Positions 19,032 through 30,798 of a stretch of 64,000 nt of DNA are shown in pieces. Each line of letters opens with the position of its first letter. Position 1 is the first letter of the stretch. The notes below the pieces were generated by a model. The model was not told where the DNA came from and did no database searches. It saw only the letters and a program-made list of their open reading frames with translations. Origin of the DNA: Mycolicibacterium celeriflavum (GTDB taxonomy: Bacteria > Actinomycetota > Actinomycetes > Mycobacteriales > Mycobacteriaceae); contig NZ_AP022591.1 in the NCBI RefSeq assembly GCF_010731795.1, forward strand, positions 930,001-994,000, in the 5' to 3' direction. Both the position numbers and the translations under genes were made by a program.

Positions 19032-19770
19032 TCGTATCGGTGTCCACGTCGAAGGACAGCGGCTGCTCGGGCGCCGGGGCACCGCTGAGTTTGATGAAAC
19101 GCGGGTCCTCGTCGAGGGTTTCACTGAGGTCGTCGATCACGTCGACGTCGGGCAGCAGCGGTGCGATGTCGGGCAGATCGGCCAGCGACGACAGCCCCAA
19201 CCGCTCGAGGAACAGTTCGGTGGTCGCGAACGTCACTGCGCCCGAGTCGGGATCGGTGCCCGCCTCGGTGATCAGGCCACGCGCCATCAGCGTGCGCATC
19301 ACCGCGTCGACGTTGACGCCCCGCACCGCACTCACCCGGGCGCGGGTCACCGGCTGCCGGTAGGCGACCACGGCCAGTGTCTCCAGCGCCGCGCGGGTCA
19401 GCTTGGAGCGCGCGCCGTCGAGCAGCAGTCGCTCCACGTATGGCGCGTAGCGCGACCGCGTGTACATCCGCCAGCCACCGCCCGCCTCGCGCAGGTCGAT
19501 GCCGCTGTCGCGGTCGGCGAACTCCTGGGCCATCGCGGCCAGTTTGGCCGCCACCCGGTACGGCGGCTGCTCGACCACCGAGGCGAGTTGTTCGACGGTC
19601 GCCGGGGTGTCGACCACCAGCAGCAGCGCCTCGAGCACCGCGCCCAGTTCCGAGTCCTCCATCTCGGGTGGCTCGGCGACGTCGATGCCCAGGCCGGCAT
19701 CGGTCGCGACGCCCTCGTGGTCGAGGTCCGTCGCGGCCTCGTGGAGGTTGTCGGGGTCTTCGCTATCCAT
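19024..19770 (-). CDS. scpB: segregation and condensation protein B
   Basis: 248 aa from ATG 19770. The two winged-helix domains of ScpB are visible: LGAVLEALLLVVDTPATVEQLA near residue 45 and KLTRAALETLAVVAYRQPVTRARVSAVRGV near 125. ScpB is the dimeric kite subunit of the SMC-ScpA-ScpB condensin that organises and segregates the chromosome. The N-terminal 40 residues are acidic. The start overlaps scpA by eight bases (ATGGATAG). Confidence 0.95.
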   Translation of the reverse strand: MDSEDPDNLHEAATDLDHEGVATDAGLGIDVAEPPEMEDSELGAVLEALLLVVDTPATVEQLASVVEQPPYRVAAKLAAMAQEFADRDSGIDLREAGGGWRMYTRSRYAPYVERLLLDGARSKLTRAALETLAVVAYRQPVTRARVSAVRGVNVDAVMRTLMARGLITEAGTDPDSGAVTFATTELFLERLGLSSLADLPDIAPLLPDVDVIDDLSETLDEDPRFIKLSGAPAPEQPLSFDVDTDTNG

Positions 19771-20611
19771 ACTGATCTTCTTCCACCGCCAGGTGCTGGT
19801 TCGTCGGCCGCTCACCGGTCCACGAAATCTGCAGCACACCAAGCGGTTCAGGTTGTTCGAATGCTACCGCTCGGGCGCGGTAGAGCTCGAGCAGCGCCAG
19901 GAACCGCCCGACGATCTCGATCGGCGCCTCACAGTCGGCCACCAGATCCCGGAAGGAGGCCCACCGGCCGATCCCGCGGCTCTCCAGCAGCGCCATCAGG
20001 TTACCGATCTGCTCGGGCACCGACACCGCCGCGTGGTGCAGATGGTCAGTGCTCACCGTCGGCACCGGCCTGGGCGTGAACGCGGTCGCGGCGATCTGCG
20101 CGAAGTCCTGTGCGTCGACGCCGATCATCACTTCCGGCAGAAGTTCGGAGTAGCGGTCCTCCAGCGCTACTGAGCGCGGGTAGCTGCGCAGCGCCGCAGC
20201 CTCCAACTCGGCGAACATCTCCGCCACATGTTTGAACGCACGGTATTGAAGCAGCCGGGCGAACAGCAGGTCGCGCACCTCGAGCAGGGCGAGATCCTCT
20301 TCGTCGTGCACCTCGCCGGCGGGCAACAGCCGGGCGGCTTTCAGGTCGAGCAGCGTCGCCGCGATCACCAGGAACGCGGTGGTCTCGTCGAGTTCCATCT
20401 GGGCACCGATCGCCTTGGTGTAGGCGATGAAGTCGTCGGTCACCCGGTGCAACGCCACCTCGGTGACGTCGAGGCGGTGCGCGAAGATCAACTGCAGCAG
20501 CAGGTCGAATGGGCCCTCGAAATTGCTGAGCCGGACCTGGAATCCGGACGGCGAAGACTCGTCGGAATCCGGGTTTGCCGCTGCGCCGGTCTCCGTCAGA
20601 GGGTCATTCAC
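19763..20611 (-). CDS. scpA: segregation and condensation protein A (kleisin)
   Basis: 282 aa. FQVRLSNFEGPFDLLLQLIFAHRLDVTEVAL near residue 24 is the N-terminal kleisin helical region that binds the SMC neck, and the C-terminal winged helix follows (about 210-265). It bridges SMC heads and binds ScpB. It lies between parA (4-nt overlap) and scpB (8-nt overlap), an order conserved in mycobacteria (Rv1708-Rv1710). Confidence 0.95.
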   Translation of the reverse strand: MNDPLTETGAAANPDSDESSPSGFQVRLSNFEGPFDLLLQLIFAHRLDVTEVALHRVTDDFIAYTKAIGAQMELDETTAFLVIAATLLDLKAARLLPAGEVHDEEDLALLEVRDLLFARLLQYRAFKHVAEMFAELEAAALRSYPRSVALEDRYSELLPEVMIGVDAQDFAQIAATAFTPRPVPTVSTDHLHHAAVSVPEQIGNLMALLESRGIGRWASFRDLVADCEAPIEIVGRFLALLELYRARAVAFEQPEPLGVLQISWTGERPTNQHLAVEEDQYG

Positions 20612-21468
20612 GCGCCGAACCGGTCGATGACCTCGCGAGCCAACAGTCGATACCCCTGCGCGCCAGCGGATTTCGGCGCCCAGGTGGTGATCGGTTCACC
20701 GGCGACGCTGGTCTCGGGGAAACGCACGGTGCGGGTGATGACGGTGTCGAACACCAGGTCGCCGAAGCGCTCCACAACTCGGGCCATCACTTCGCGGGAG
20801 TTTACGGTGCGCGGGTCGTAGCGGGTGATCAGGATGCCGCTGATCGACAGCTTCGGGTTCAGCCTGTCGTGCACCTTGTCGACGGTGTCGGTGAGCAGCG
20901 CCAGCCCGCGCAGCGAGAAGAACTCGCACTCGGTCGGGATGATCACCCCGTCGCTGCACGCCAGGCCGTTCACGGTGAGCAGACCCAGCGAGGGCTGGCA
21001 GTCGATGAGCACGTAGTCGTAGCGGTCCAACACCGGATACAGCGCGCGGGCCAGCGACTGCTCGCGGCCAACCTCGTTCACCAGCTGGATCTCCGCTGCC
21101 GACAGGTCGATGTTGCTCGGCACCAGATCCAGGTTTTTGACCCGCGTGCTGATCAGCACGTCGTCGATCGACACCCGCGGTTCGACCAGCAGGTTGTGCA
21201 CCGTGTGCTCGAGTTCGTAATGCGGCACCCCGAGCCCCGCCGACAATGCGCCCTGCGGGTCGAGGTCCACCAGCAGCACCCGGCGGCCGTATTCGGCGAG
21301 GCTGGCACCCAGGTTGATGGTCGAGGTGGTCTTGCCGACCCCGCCCTTCTGGTTGCACATCGCGATGACCTTCGCCGGCCCATGGGCTGTCTTCGGATGT
21401 GGTTCGGGAATGTTCCGCGGTGGGCGGCCGGTCAGGCCCAGCTCCACCGCCCCCGCGTCGTCGCTCAT
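20608..21468 (-). CDS. ParA family ATPase (Rv1708-like)
   Basis: 286 aa from ATG 21468; a TTG eight codons upstream is the only other start and neither has a clear ribosome binding site. The deviant Walker A KGGVGKTT is at residues 41-48, with DLDPQGALSAGLG and a DCQPSLGLLTVNGL switch region, the ParA/Soj pattern. It is not the oriC-linked ParA but the copy fused into the scpAB operon, and may load or position condensin; that role is inference. Walker B residues are intact. Confidence 0.88.
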   Translation of the reverse strand: MSDDAGAVELGLTGRPPRNIPEPHPKTAHGPAKVIAMCNQKGGVGKTTSTINLGASLAEYGRRVLLVDLDPQGALSAGLGVPHYELEHTVHNLLVEPRVSIDDVLISTRVKNLDLVPSNIDLSAAEIQLVNEVGREQSLARALYPVLDRYDYVLIDCQPSLGLLTVNGLACSDGVIIPTECEFFSLRGLALLTDTVDKVHDRLNPKLSISGILITRYDPRTVNSREVMARVVERFGDLVFDTVITRTVRFPETSVAGEPITTWAPKSAGAQGYRLLAREVIDRFGA

Positions 21469-21605
21469 GCCCGACCGTCGCTGGTCAGGCAATTCACAGA
21501 CATGGCGGGCATCCGGGCAAGTTTAACGGCAGGAACGTGCCAGGTCAGCCAGACCCGCGGGCAACTTCAGAGCCAATGGGCCGCATCGCGGCTTAGGGTG
21601 ACGAC

Positions 21606-22361
21606 ATGGGTCTGAAGCAACGCATGCCACTGCTTCGGTGGTCGGTCCTGCGCATGGCAGTGGGCGCCCGCAATATCTTCACCACCGGCCAGATCGGCGA
21701 CGGCCGCGAAGCGGCAGCTCGCGACTATGTGCTGGCCAACGCGCGGAAGGGTGACATCGACGACGTCATCGCCAAGATCGACCAGTACGCCTACGAAAAG
21801 TCGTTCCTGATCAACGTCGGCGACGAGAAGGGTGCAATTCTCGACGCCGCGGTCCGGCGGGCAGACCCGCGCCTGGTGCTCGAGCTCGGCACCTACTGCG
21901 GCTACGGCGCGCTACGGCTGGCCCGGGCGGCGCCCTCGGCACGGGTCTTCTCGGTGGAACTCGCCGAAGCCAACGCCGAGATCGCCCGTCGCATCTGGGC
22001 GCACGCCGGGGTCGACGACCGCGTCACCTGCGTCGTCGGCACCATCGGCGACGGCGGCCCCACCCTCGACGCGCTGGCCACCGAGTACGGCTTCGGCCCG
22101 GGCATGCTCGACGTGCTGTTCCTCGACCACGACAAGGACGCCTACCTGCCCGACCTGCAGAGCATGCTCGACCGGGACTGGCTGCACCGCGGGTCGATCG
22201 TCGTCGCCGACAACGTGAAGATCCCCGGGGCGCCGAAGTATCGCGAGTACATGCGCGGCCAGCAGGGCAAGCTGTTCGACACCGTCGAGCACAAGACGCA
22301 CGCCGAGTATCAGACGCTGTTGGCCGATCTGGTCCTCGAGTCGGAGTACCTGGGCGGCTGA
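21606..22361 (+). CDS. catechol O-methyltransferase-type SAM methyltransferase (Rv1703c-like)
   Basis: 251 aa. The SAM-binding motif LVLELGTYCGYGALRLA lies at about residues 90-106; LDVLFLDHDKDAYLPDL near 175 and VVADNV near 199 supply the metal-binding acidic residues of the COMT class. It probably methylates a catechol or similar diphenol; M. tuberculosis Rv1703c is annotated that way. It is divergent from parA and convergent with xerD, leaving nine bases between stops. Confidence 0.85.
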   Translation: MGLKQRMPLLRWSVLRMAVGARNIFTTGQIGDGREAAARDYVLANARKGDIDDVIAKIDQYAYEKSFLINVGDEKGAILDAAVRRADPRLVLELGTYCGYGALRLARAAPSARVFSVELAEANAEIARRIWAHAGVDDRVTCVVGTIGDGGPTLDALATEYGFGPGMLDVLFLDHDKDAYLPDLQSMLDRDWLHRGSIVVADNVKIPGAPKYREYMRGQQGKLFDTVEHKTHAEYQTLLADLVLESEYLGG

Positions 22362-22370
22362 GGGGCGGGC

Positions 22371-23314
22371 TTATCGCGCCCGCGGGTGGGCGCCGGCCCA
22401 CACCTCGCGCAGCGCGTTGACCGTCACCATGGTGTAGATCTGCGTGGTCGTCACCGATGCGTGACCGAGCAGTTCCTGCACGACACGGACGTCGGCCCCG
22501 CCGTCGAGCAGATGCGTGGCGAACGAGTGGCGCAGCACGTGCGGGGACACCGCGGCGGTGATGCCGGCCCGCTCGGCGGCGTCCTGCAGCACCTGCCATG
22601 CGCTCTGGCGCGACAGCCGTCCGCCCCTGGCGTTGAGGAAGATCGCGGGCGTACCCCTGCCGCGGCGCGCCAGATCGGGACGCCCGCGCACGAAATAGGC
22701 ATCCAGCGCGGTGACGGCGGGTCTGCCTACCGGGACCAGCCGGTGTTTGCCGCCCTTGCCGCGGAGCAGCACCGACCGTGCGTGGGTGTCGACGTCGTCG
22801 ACGTCGAGTCCGACCGCCTCGGAGATCCTGGCGCCCGTCGAGTACAGCAGTTCCAGTAGCGCCCGGTTGCGCAGCGTCAACGGGTTGTCGGCCTCGCTGT
22901 CACCGCCCGCACCCTCGAGCAGCGCCAGCACCTCGTCGATCGTCAGGCTCTTGGGCAGCCGCCTGCTCGGCGTCGGTGGTTTGACCGCCGACGCGACGTT
23001 GAGTTCGGTGAGCCCCTCGGCGGCCGCGAAGCGGTGTAGTCCGCGGACCGCGATCAGCGCGCGCGCCGCCGAAACCGCCGACAGCGGTGCGGCGCCGGCC
23101 CCGGTGTCACCGCGGCGCAGTGCGACCAGGAACTCGCTGACATCGGTTTCGGTCACTTCGGTCAGGTCGTCGATACCGCGCGCCGTCAGGTGTTCGGTGT
23201 AGCGGCGCAGGTCGCGGCGGTAGGAGCTCAACGTGTTGGCGGCCACGCCGCGTTCGATGGTCAGGTGGTCGAGATAGCCCTGCACCTGACCGTCGAGCAC
23301 CGAGGCAAAGGTGG

Positions 23315-23318
<4 letters not shown>
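22371..23318 (-). CDS. xerD: site-specific tyrosine recombinase XerD
   Basis: 315 aa from GTG 23318, which overlaps the NUDIX stop by four bases; a further 15 codons upstream are rejected. The N-terminal SAM-like core-binding domain (about 10-100) precedes the catalytic domain with R164 (TGARISE), K191, H260-x-x-R263 (HVLRHSF), H286 (LLGHAS) and nucleophile Y295 (TQIYT). With XerC it resolves chromosome dimers at dif. The gene follows pyrG-NUDIX as in M. tuberculosis (Rv1701), so it is the housekeeping enzyme and not an element integrase. Confidence 0.95.
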
Positions 23319-25844
<2,526 letters not shown>

Positions 25845-26786
25845 TCATTGCGCGACGGTGACCGATGTCGAACCCGGGCCGATGCCGTACTGGCCGGGTC
25901 GGCCGCCGTTGAGCAGGTCCGCAAGCGCCAGCACCGCGGTGATGCGTCCGGACTCGCTGTCGACGTCATCGACCGTGCTCACCGCGGACTTCAGTGCGGA
26001 ATCCGAGCGGGCCACAGCGACCGCCGCGGTGCCCGCCGCCGAGCCGTCGCGCCCCACCAGCACGGTGCCCGACCCGTGCGGGGCCAGGCCGCCGGCGAAT
26101 CGGGCGACGGTGGCGCCCCGGTTACCGGCGTCGTCGCCCAGTGCCCCGCCGGTCACGACGAGCGCCGTGTTCGCCGCGCCCACCCGCTGGTCGCCGTAGG
26201 TGATGAAGCCGGTGTCGCGCAGGCTCGCGAGGACGGTGGCGCGTTGGGTGTCGTCGACGGCCTGCACCTTCGGGTCCCGGTTGATCAGCAGCGCGATGCC
26301 CAGCAGGTCGCCGGCCTGCGAACCCTGGTCCACCGACGCGGTGCTCAACTGTCTTCCGGCCGGCACGATCGGCGAGTTGACCACTGACAGCAGCTTCTCG
26401 GCGGCGTTGGCGTCGACGAACTGCTGGGTCAGCGCCACGGTGCCGGTGACAGTCCCGCCGGCCTGGCCGACGAGCCGCGTCACCGCGTCGATGTCGTCGT
26501 CGGCGGCATCGGGGGTACGAAACAACACCACCGACTTGTCGACCAGTGCGTCACGCACGATGCGGGGGGACATCATTGCATCGAATTCACCAGCGGCGCT
26601 GAGTTTTTCGTTGAGCGCGTTCTTCTCTTGGGTGAGCGTGTTGATCTGGTCCTGCAGCCCACGCTTGTCGTCGCGCAGCCCCGACAGCACGGTGTTCGAC
26701 AGCAGTCCCGACCCCAGCGCGACGCCGATCGCAAGCGCGAGGAACACCGCCGCGAGCGAGATCGCGTGTGTGCGTAGCGAAATCAT
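25845..26786 (-). CDS. mctB: MctB/SteB family copper-transport/envelope protein (Rv1698-like)
   Basis: 313 aa. An N-terminal membrane anchor or signal (residues 7-29, HAISLAAVFLALAIGVALGSG) is followed by a coiled coil (about 36-65) and a soluble extracytoplasmic domain. This is the layout of MctB (Rv1698), needed for copper homeostasis in M. tuberculosis, and of corynebacterial SteB, the partner of SteA in the cell envelope. It follows steA after a single base, so the two are co-translated, and lies 153 bp before pyrG. Confidence 0.87.
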   Translation of the reverse strand: MISLRTHAISLAAVFLALAIGVALGSGLLSNTVLSGLRDDKRGLQDQINTLTQEKNALNEKLSAAGEFDAMMSPRIVRDALVDKSVVLFRTPDAADDDIDAVTRLVGQAGGTVTGTVALTQQFVDANAAEKLLSVVNSPIVPAGRQLSTASVDQGSQAGDLLGIALLINRDPKVQAVDDTQRATVLASLRDTGFITYGDQRVGAANTALVVTGGALGDDAGNRGATVARFAGGLAPHGSGTVLVGRDGSAAGTAAVAVARSDSALKSAVSTVDDVDSESGRITAVLALADLLNGGRPGQYGIGPGSTSVTVAQ

Positions 26787-26787
26787 C

Positions 26788-27972
26788 CTAGGTGATCCAG
26801 CCCTGGACCCATAGCGAGAAGCGGTTCCAGTAGTCGACGATCCAGTCCAGCAGCACAGCGTCGACGCGCGCCACCCACAATGCGACGATCACCGCGACCA
26901 GCATTGCGAGCACCAGCAGGGCGATCGCTCCACCGGACACCCGGCTGCGGTACAGCGTGGCAACGGCTTTGGCGTCGACCAGCTTCTCGCCCACCTTCAG
27001 TCGAGTCAGGAACGTCGACGGATTGCTCTGCTGGCGCGCCCGGTCGAAGAACTCCTCGATGCTGGCCGTGTGGCCCGCGGTGACGATCAGCGACGCGCCG
27101 TGATGGTCGCACAGCAGCAACGCCAGGTCGGCCGCCGATCCCGCCGCGGGAAACGTCATCGCCCCGACCCCGAGGTCCTGGATCCGCTCCAAGCCGGCGG
27201 CGTGCCCGTCGGCGTCGGCGGGAAGCACCACCTGTGCCCCGCACCGCAGCACCTCGGCACTCATCTTGTCCGGATCGCCGACGATGAGTTGCGGCCGGTA
27301 GCCCGCCTTGCGCACCACGTCGGCGCCCGAGCCGACGCCGACCAGCACGGGTTGGTACTCCTTGATGAAGGGTTTGAGCGCCTTGAGGTCGATGGCGGCG
27401 TCGACGTCCTCGGCGACGATCACCACGTGGCGCCGGTTGAGGTCGACGTCGACGTCGGGAATGCCGATCCCGTCGATCAGCAGCGGGCTCTCACTGCGGA
27501 TGAACTCGATGGTGTTGCCGGCGAACGCCTCGAGGTGCGCCACCAGGCCGCTCTTGGCCTCGTGCATCAACTCGTGGATGTCGTGATCGGTCCGCTCGGC
27601 CCCGGCCACCAGGCGACGATCCCCGCTGTACACGCCGCCTTCGTGCAATCGCACCCGCGCGCCGTCCTTGACCTTCTTGAAGACGTCCTGGCCGGTGTCG
27701 TCGATCAGCGTGATGCCGTTGGCCACCAGAACCTCGGGTCCCAGGTTCGGATAGCGCCCGGAGATCGACGGCGAGGCGTTGACGACCCCGGTGACACCCG
27801 CTTCGACCAGCGCATCCGCGGTGATCCGGTCCAGGTCCAGCGCGTCGATGACGACGATGTCGCCCGGTGTGACGCGTCGCAAGAGCCGATCGATGTCGCG
27901 GTCGACGCGGGCCGTGCCGGTGATGCCCGGGCGTGAGCTGGCATTGCGAGATAGCAGCGCTGACATCTTCAT
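26788..27972 (-). CDS. steA: SteA-like membrane-anchored thiamin-pyrophosphokinase-fold protein (Rv1697-like)
   Basis: 394 aa. The central part (about 150-330) resembles the thiamin pyrophosphokinase catalytic fold, including PQLIVGDPDKMS and GSAADLALLLCDHHGASLIVTAG, and a C-terminal membrane helix lies at about residues 347-369. This matches SteA of corynebacteria and Rv1697, linked to septal peptidoglycan and envelope control with SteB. Enzymatic activity is unproven. The start may be codon 1 or codon 3 (MKM). It heads the steA-mctB pair. Confidence 0.86.
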   Translation of the reverse strand: MKMSALLSRNASSRPGITGTARVDRDIDRLLRRVTPGDIVVIDALDLDRITADALVEAGVTGVVNASPSISGRYPNLGPEVLVANGITLIDDTGQDVFKKVKDGARVRLHEGGVYSGDRRLVAGAERTDHDIHELMHEAKSGLVAHLEAFAGNTIEFIRSESPLLIDGIGIPDVDVDLNRRHVVIVAEDVDAAIDLKALKPFIKEYQPVLVGVGSGADVVRKAGYRPQLIVGDPDKMSAEVLRCGAQVVLPADADGHAAGLERIQDLGVGAMTFPAAGSAADLALLLCDHHGASLIVTAGHTASIEEFFDRARQQSNPSTFLTRLKVGEKLVDAKAVATLYRSRVSGGAIALLVLAMLVAVIVALWVARVDAVLLDWIVDYWNRFSLWVQGWIT

Positions 27973-28053
27973 GCGCCGATTTTGTCGAGATCAGCGCCCT
28001 TTCTGTCGGAGGCGCGCCGTATCATCTGTCCCTTTTGTCACATGAGTAACACG

Positions 28054-28434
28054 TCAGGAGTAGGCCTCGAACAGCTCGACGAGGTTGCCAGACGGGTCTG
28101 GCACAAGCGCTTGGCGACCTCCTCGCCCAGTGATGACCTCACCGCGCAGCGCGATTCCGGCTTCGCGCAGCACCGCAACTGCGTCGTCAAGATCATCGAC
28201 GGGCAACTGGATGCGGTTCCAGCCGCCGGGTGTCGGTTGGCTGCCGTCCTTCAGGGTCTGGCCCGCACCTCCTCCACCGCCCGGTGAATTCAGCAACAGC
28301 CGCAACGCTCCGCGGCGAAGCATGGCGAAGCCCGGGCCCGGGCGCATGCCGACCTCGAACTGGAATTGTGATGTGTAGAAGTCCACTGCAGCGTCGACAT
28401 CGTCGACGATGTAGCGAACGCTGACATTCGTCAT
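28054..28434 (-). CDS. glyoxalase/VOC family protein
   Basis: 126 aa with the beta-alpha-beta-beta-beta pattern of the vicinal oxygen chelate fold: VRYIVDDVDAAVDFYTSQF at the start, RIQLPVDDLDDAVAVLREAG in the middle and VPDPSGNLVELFEAY at the end, where the metal-binding Glu is kept. Such proteins bind metal and act as lyases, dioxygenases or drug-binding resistance proteins; this one cannot be placed. A perfect AGGAGGT lies six bases before the ATG. It is divergent from a TetR gene that probably controls it. Confidence 0.85.
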   Translation of the reverse strand: MTNVSVRYIVDDVDAAVDFYTSQFQFEVGMRPGPGFAMLRRGALRLLLNSPGGGGGAGQTLKDGSQPTPGGWNRIQLPVDDLDDAVAVLREAGIALRGEVITGRGGRQALVPDPSGNLVELFEAYS

Positions 28435-28450
28435 CAGTGCACCTCCTGCC

Positions 28451-28465
28451 AGTTATGATACAACT
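28451..28465. promoter_or_regulatory. imperfect palindrome and overlapping divergent -10 elements
   Basis: AGTTATGATACAACT is a 15-bp imperfect palindrome touching the TetR start codon. It contains TATGAT (28454-28459), a -10 for the TetR gene with the ATG exactly where transcription would begin, and on the other strand TATCAT (28460-28455), a -10 for the glyoxalase gene. A repressor bound here would block both. Confidence 0.6.
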
Positions 28466-29041
28466 ATGTCCCAGAAAAGTCACCGCGATCCGCGGGCAGA
28501 GCATTCTCGTCGAGTGATCTGTCGCGCTGCTCTCGACCAATTCGCCGAATCGGGTTACGCGGGCTTGCGCATGGAGTCGGTCGCTGCTCGGGCCGGAGTC
28601 AGCCGCAGCACGCTTTACCGCCATTGGCCTGACAAAGCCGCCCTGATAGCTGACGCGCTCGACACCCTCAACGTGCAACCCGACCCGGCTCGCGACGAGT
28701 CCGGCGCCACGGCGCGCCAACGTGTCGAGATCCTCCTGCACCACCTCGCCACCGCGTTGACCGATTCCGCCGTTTCGGCTTGCATTCCAGCGCTCGTCCA
28801 TGCCGCTGCAACCGAATCCGTCGTCAGGGACTTCTTCTACGCGTATTCAGCCCACCGCCGTCGGCGCTTGACCGAGACGATCGCCGCCGGTGTCGCGAAC
28901 GGCGAATTCTCGGGGCGCATCGATCCGGAGGCGGCGGCGATCGCGTTGTCGGGGGCCTTGTTCTATCAGCGATTGGCGACATCCGACGTCGCGGATGACC
29001 TCTTCATCGATCGCTTGGTCGATACGGTGATGGGTCCTTGA
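28466..29041 (+). CDS. TetR/AcrR family transcriptional regulator
   Basis: 191 aa. The HTH covers about residues 22-62 (LRMESVAARAGVSRSTLYRHW), followed by a TetR_C-type helical domain with two nearby cysteine/alanine-rich helices. No Shine-Dalgarno precedes the ATG, but TATGAT ends six bases upstream, fitting a leaderless mRNA. It is divergent from the glyoxalase gene, its likely target, and its last 76 bp overlap the 3' end of recN on the other strand. Confidence 0.88.
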   Translation: MSQKSHRDPRAEHSRRVICRAALDQFAESGYAGLRMESVAARAGVSRSTLYRHWPDKAALIADALDTLNVQPDPARDESGATARQRVEILLHHLATALTDSAVSACIPALVHAAATESVVRDFFYAYSAHRRRRLTETIAAGVANGEFSGRIDPEAAAIALSGALFYQRLATSDVADDLFIDRLVDTVMGP

Positions 29042-30798
29042 CCGACGTTGATGCGGTCCTTCTGCGCAGCGTCGAGCAGCTCACGCGCGTGGGCACGGCC
29101 GCTGTCCGACTCCCCGAGGCCGGCCAGCATTCGGGCCAACTCGGCCACCCGGTTTTCATCGTCGAGCCGACGGACCTCGCTGGCATGAATCTCCCCACCG
29201 CTGTCGACGACGAGGTGGACGTCGGCGTAGGCGGCGACCTGAGGCAGGTGCGTGACGACGATGACCTGGTGGGTGCGCGCCAGCCGGGCCAACCGGCGGC
29301 CGATCTGCACCGCGGCGCGGCCACCGACGCCTGCGTCGACCTCGTCGAACACCATCGTGGTGCCCTCGGCGGAGGCGGCCAGCACGACCTCGAGGGCCAG
29401 CATCACCCGGGAGAGCTCGCCGCCCGACGCGCTCTTGTTCAGGGGTAACAGGTCGGTGCCGCGGTGCGCCGCGAAGCCGAACTCGACGTTGTCGACGCCG
29501 TCGCGGCCGGCGTGCACGATGTCCCCGGACGGCAGGGTCATCGGCGCGGAGTCGTCGGCCTTCGCTGACAGCGGGCTCACCACCACCGCGAAGTCGGCAT
29601 CGGCCATCGCCAAGCCCGCCAGTTCGGCGGTCACCGCCTTGGCCAAAGCCTTGGCCGCTTTCGTTCTGGCCCTGGTCAGTTCGGCCGCCGACGAGACGAC
29701 CTTGCTGCGAAGCTCCTCGACGCGGGCTTCGAGTGCGGCCAGCGCCTCCTCCGAGACGTCGAGTTGCGCCAGGCGGTCCCGCGACTCACGGGCCCAGTCG
29801 AGCACACCGTCGATGTCGGCGGCATATTTCCGGGTGAGCGTGCGCAACTCGGCCTGCCGGGCCAGCTTGGCCTCCAAGGCGCTGGCGTCGATGGGCAGTC
29901 CCGACAGGAAGGTGCACAACTCGCCGCTGACGCTGGCGATCACGGCCAGCGCCTCGGAGAGTTGTTCGGCGAGCGCCGTCAGCGCGGTGTCGCCGGTCGC
30001 CTCCAGCGCTGACTTCGCCTGTACGACACCATGAGTCGCCGAGATGACGTCGGGTGACGGGTCATCCGGCCCGGCCAACGCCGCTCGCGCGATATGGGCC
30101 GCCTCGCGCAGCGCGTCGAGCTCGGAGAGCCGCCGGATGTCGTCGACGAGCGCGGCATCCTCACCGGGTTGCGGTGCCACGGCGTCGATCTCGTTGAGCC
30201 CGAACTTGAGCCGGTCGGCCTCCTGTGCCAATTCCCGTGCCCGTTGTCTGCGGTCGAGAAGGTCCCGACGCGCGGCCAGCCAGTCGTCGCGCGCCCTGCG
30301 GTACCGCTTCAGCGGCGTATCGACGCCGGCGAACCGGTCCAGCGCCACGCGCTGTTCGTCCGGCCGCATCAGTCGCAGCTGATCGTTCTGCCCGTGCAGC
30401 GCAAGTAGTTCGGTGGTGAAGCTGCTCAGCGACTTCGCCGGCACACTGCGTCCGCCGAGGTAGGCCCGCGACGGTCCGTCGCGGCTGACCGAGCGCGCGG
30501 CGATGACGCTTCCGTCGTCGTCGCGTTCGGCGCCCGAGGAGTCCAGAATCTCATCGACCAGTGCCTGGATACCGTCGCCGAGTTCCGTTGTCGTGAAACG
30601 ACCTTCGACAACCGCCCGGGCGGCCCCGGACCGTACCCGGGTGGTGTCGGCGCGCGCGCCGCCCAGCAGATGCAGGCCGGTGACCACCATCGTCTTACCC
30701 GTGCCGGTCTCGCCGGTCAGCACCGTGAAACCGCGGTCGAACTCGGCGGTCGCAGTGCTGATCGCACCCAGTGATTCGATACGGATCTCGGAGAGCAC
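28966..30798 (-). CDS. recN: DNA repair protein RecN
   Basis: 610 aa from GTG 30798, overlapping the NAD kinase stop by one base; the frame continues upstream but only as shadow of the kinase gene. SMC-like ATPase: Walker A GETGTGKT at residues 29-36, two long coiled-coil arms (about 165-370), the signature SASGGELSRVMLALEV and Walker B MVFDEVDAGVGG near 520. It acts early in double-strand break repair. The final ~25 residues after LLDAAQKD lie antisense to the TetR gene and look like a read-through tail. Confidence 0.95.
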   Translation of the reverse strand: MLSEIRIESLGAISTATAEFDRGFTVLTGETGTGKTMVVTGLHLLGGARADTTRVRSGAARAVVEGRFTTTELGDGIQALVDEILDSSGAERDDDGSVIAARSVSRDGPSRAYLGGRSVPAKSLSSFTTELLALHGQNDQLRLMRPDEQRVALDRFAGVDTPLKRYRRARDDWLAARRDLLDRRQRARELAQEADRLKFGLNEIDAVAPQPGEDAALVDDIRRLSELDALREAAHIARAALAGPDDPSPDVISATHGVVQAKSALEATGDTALTALAEQLSEALAVIASVSGELCTFLSGLPIDASALEAKLARQAELRTLTRKYAADIDGVLDWARESRDRLAQLDVSEEALAALEARVEELRSKVVSSAAELTRARTKAAKALAKAVTAELAGLAMADADFAVVVSPLSAKADDSAPMTLPSGDIVHAGRDGVDNVEFGFAAHRGTDLLPLNKSASGGELSRVMLALEVVLAASAEGTTMVFDEVDAGVGGRAAVQIGRRLARLARTHQVIVVTHLPQVAAYADVHLVVDSGGEIHASEVRRLDDENRVAELARMLAGLGESDSGRAHARELLDAAQKDRINVGQGPITVSTKRSMKRSSATSDVANR

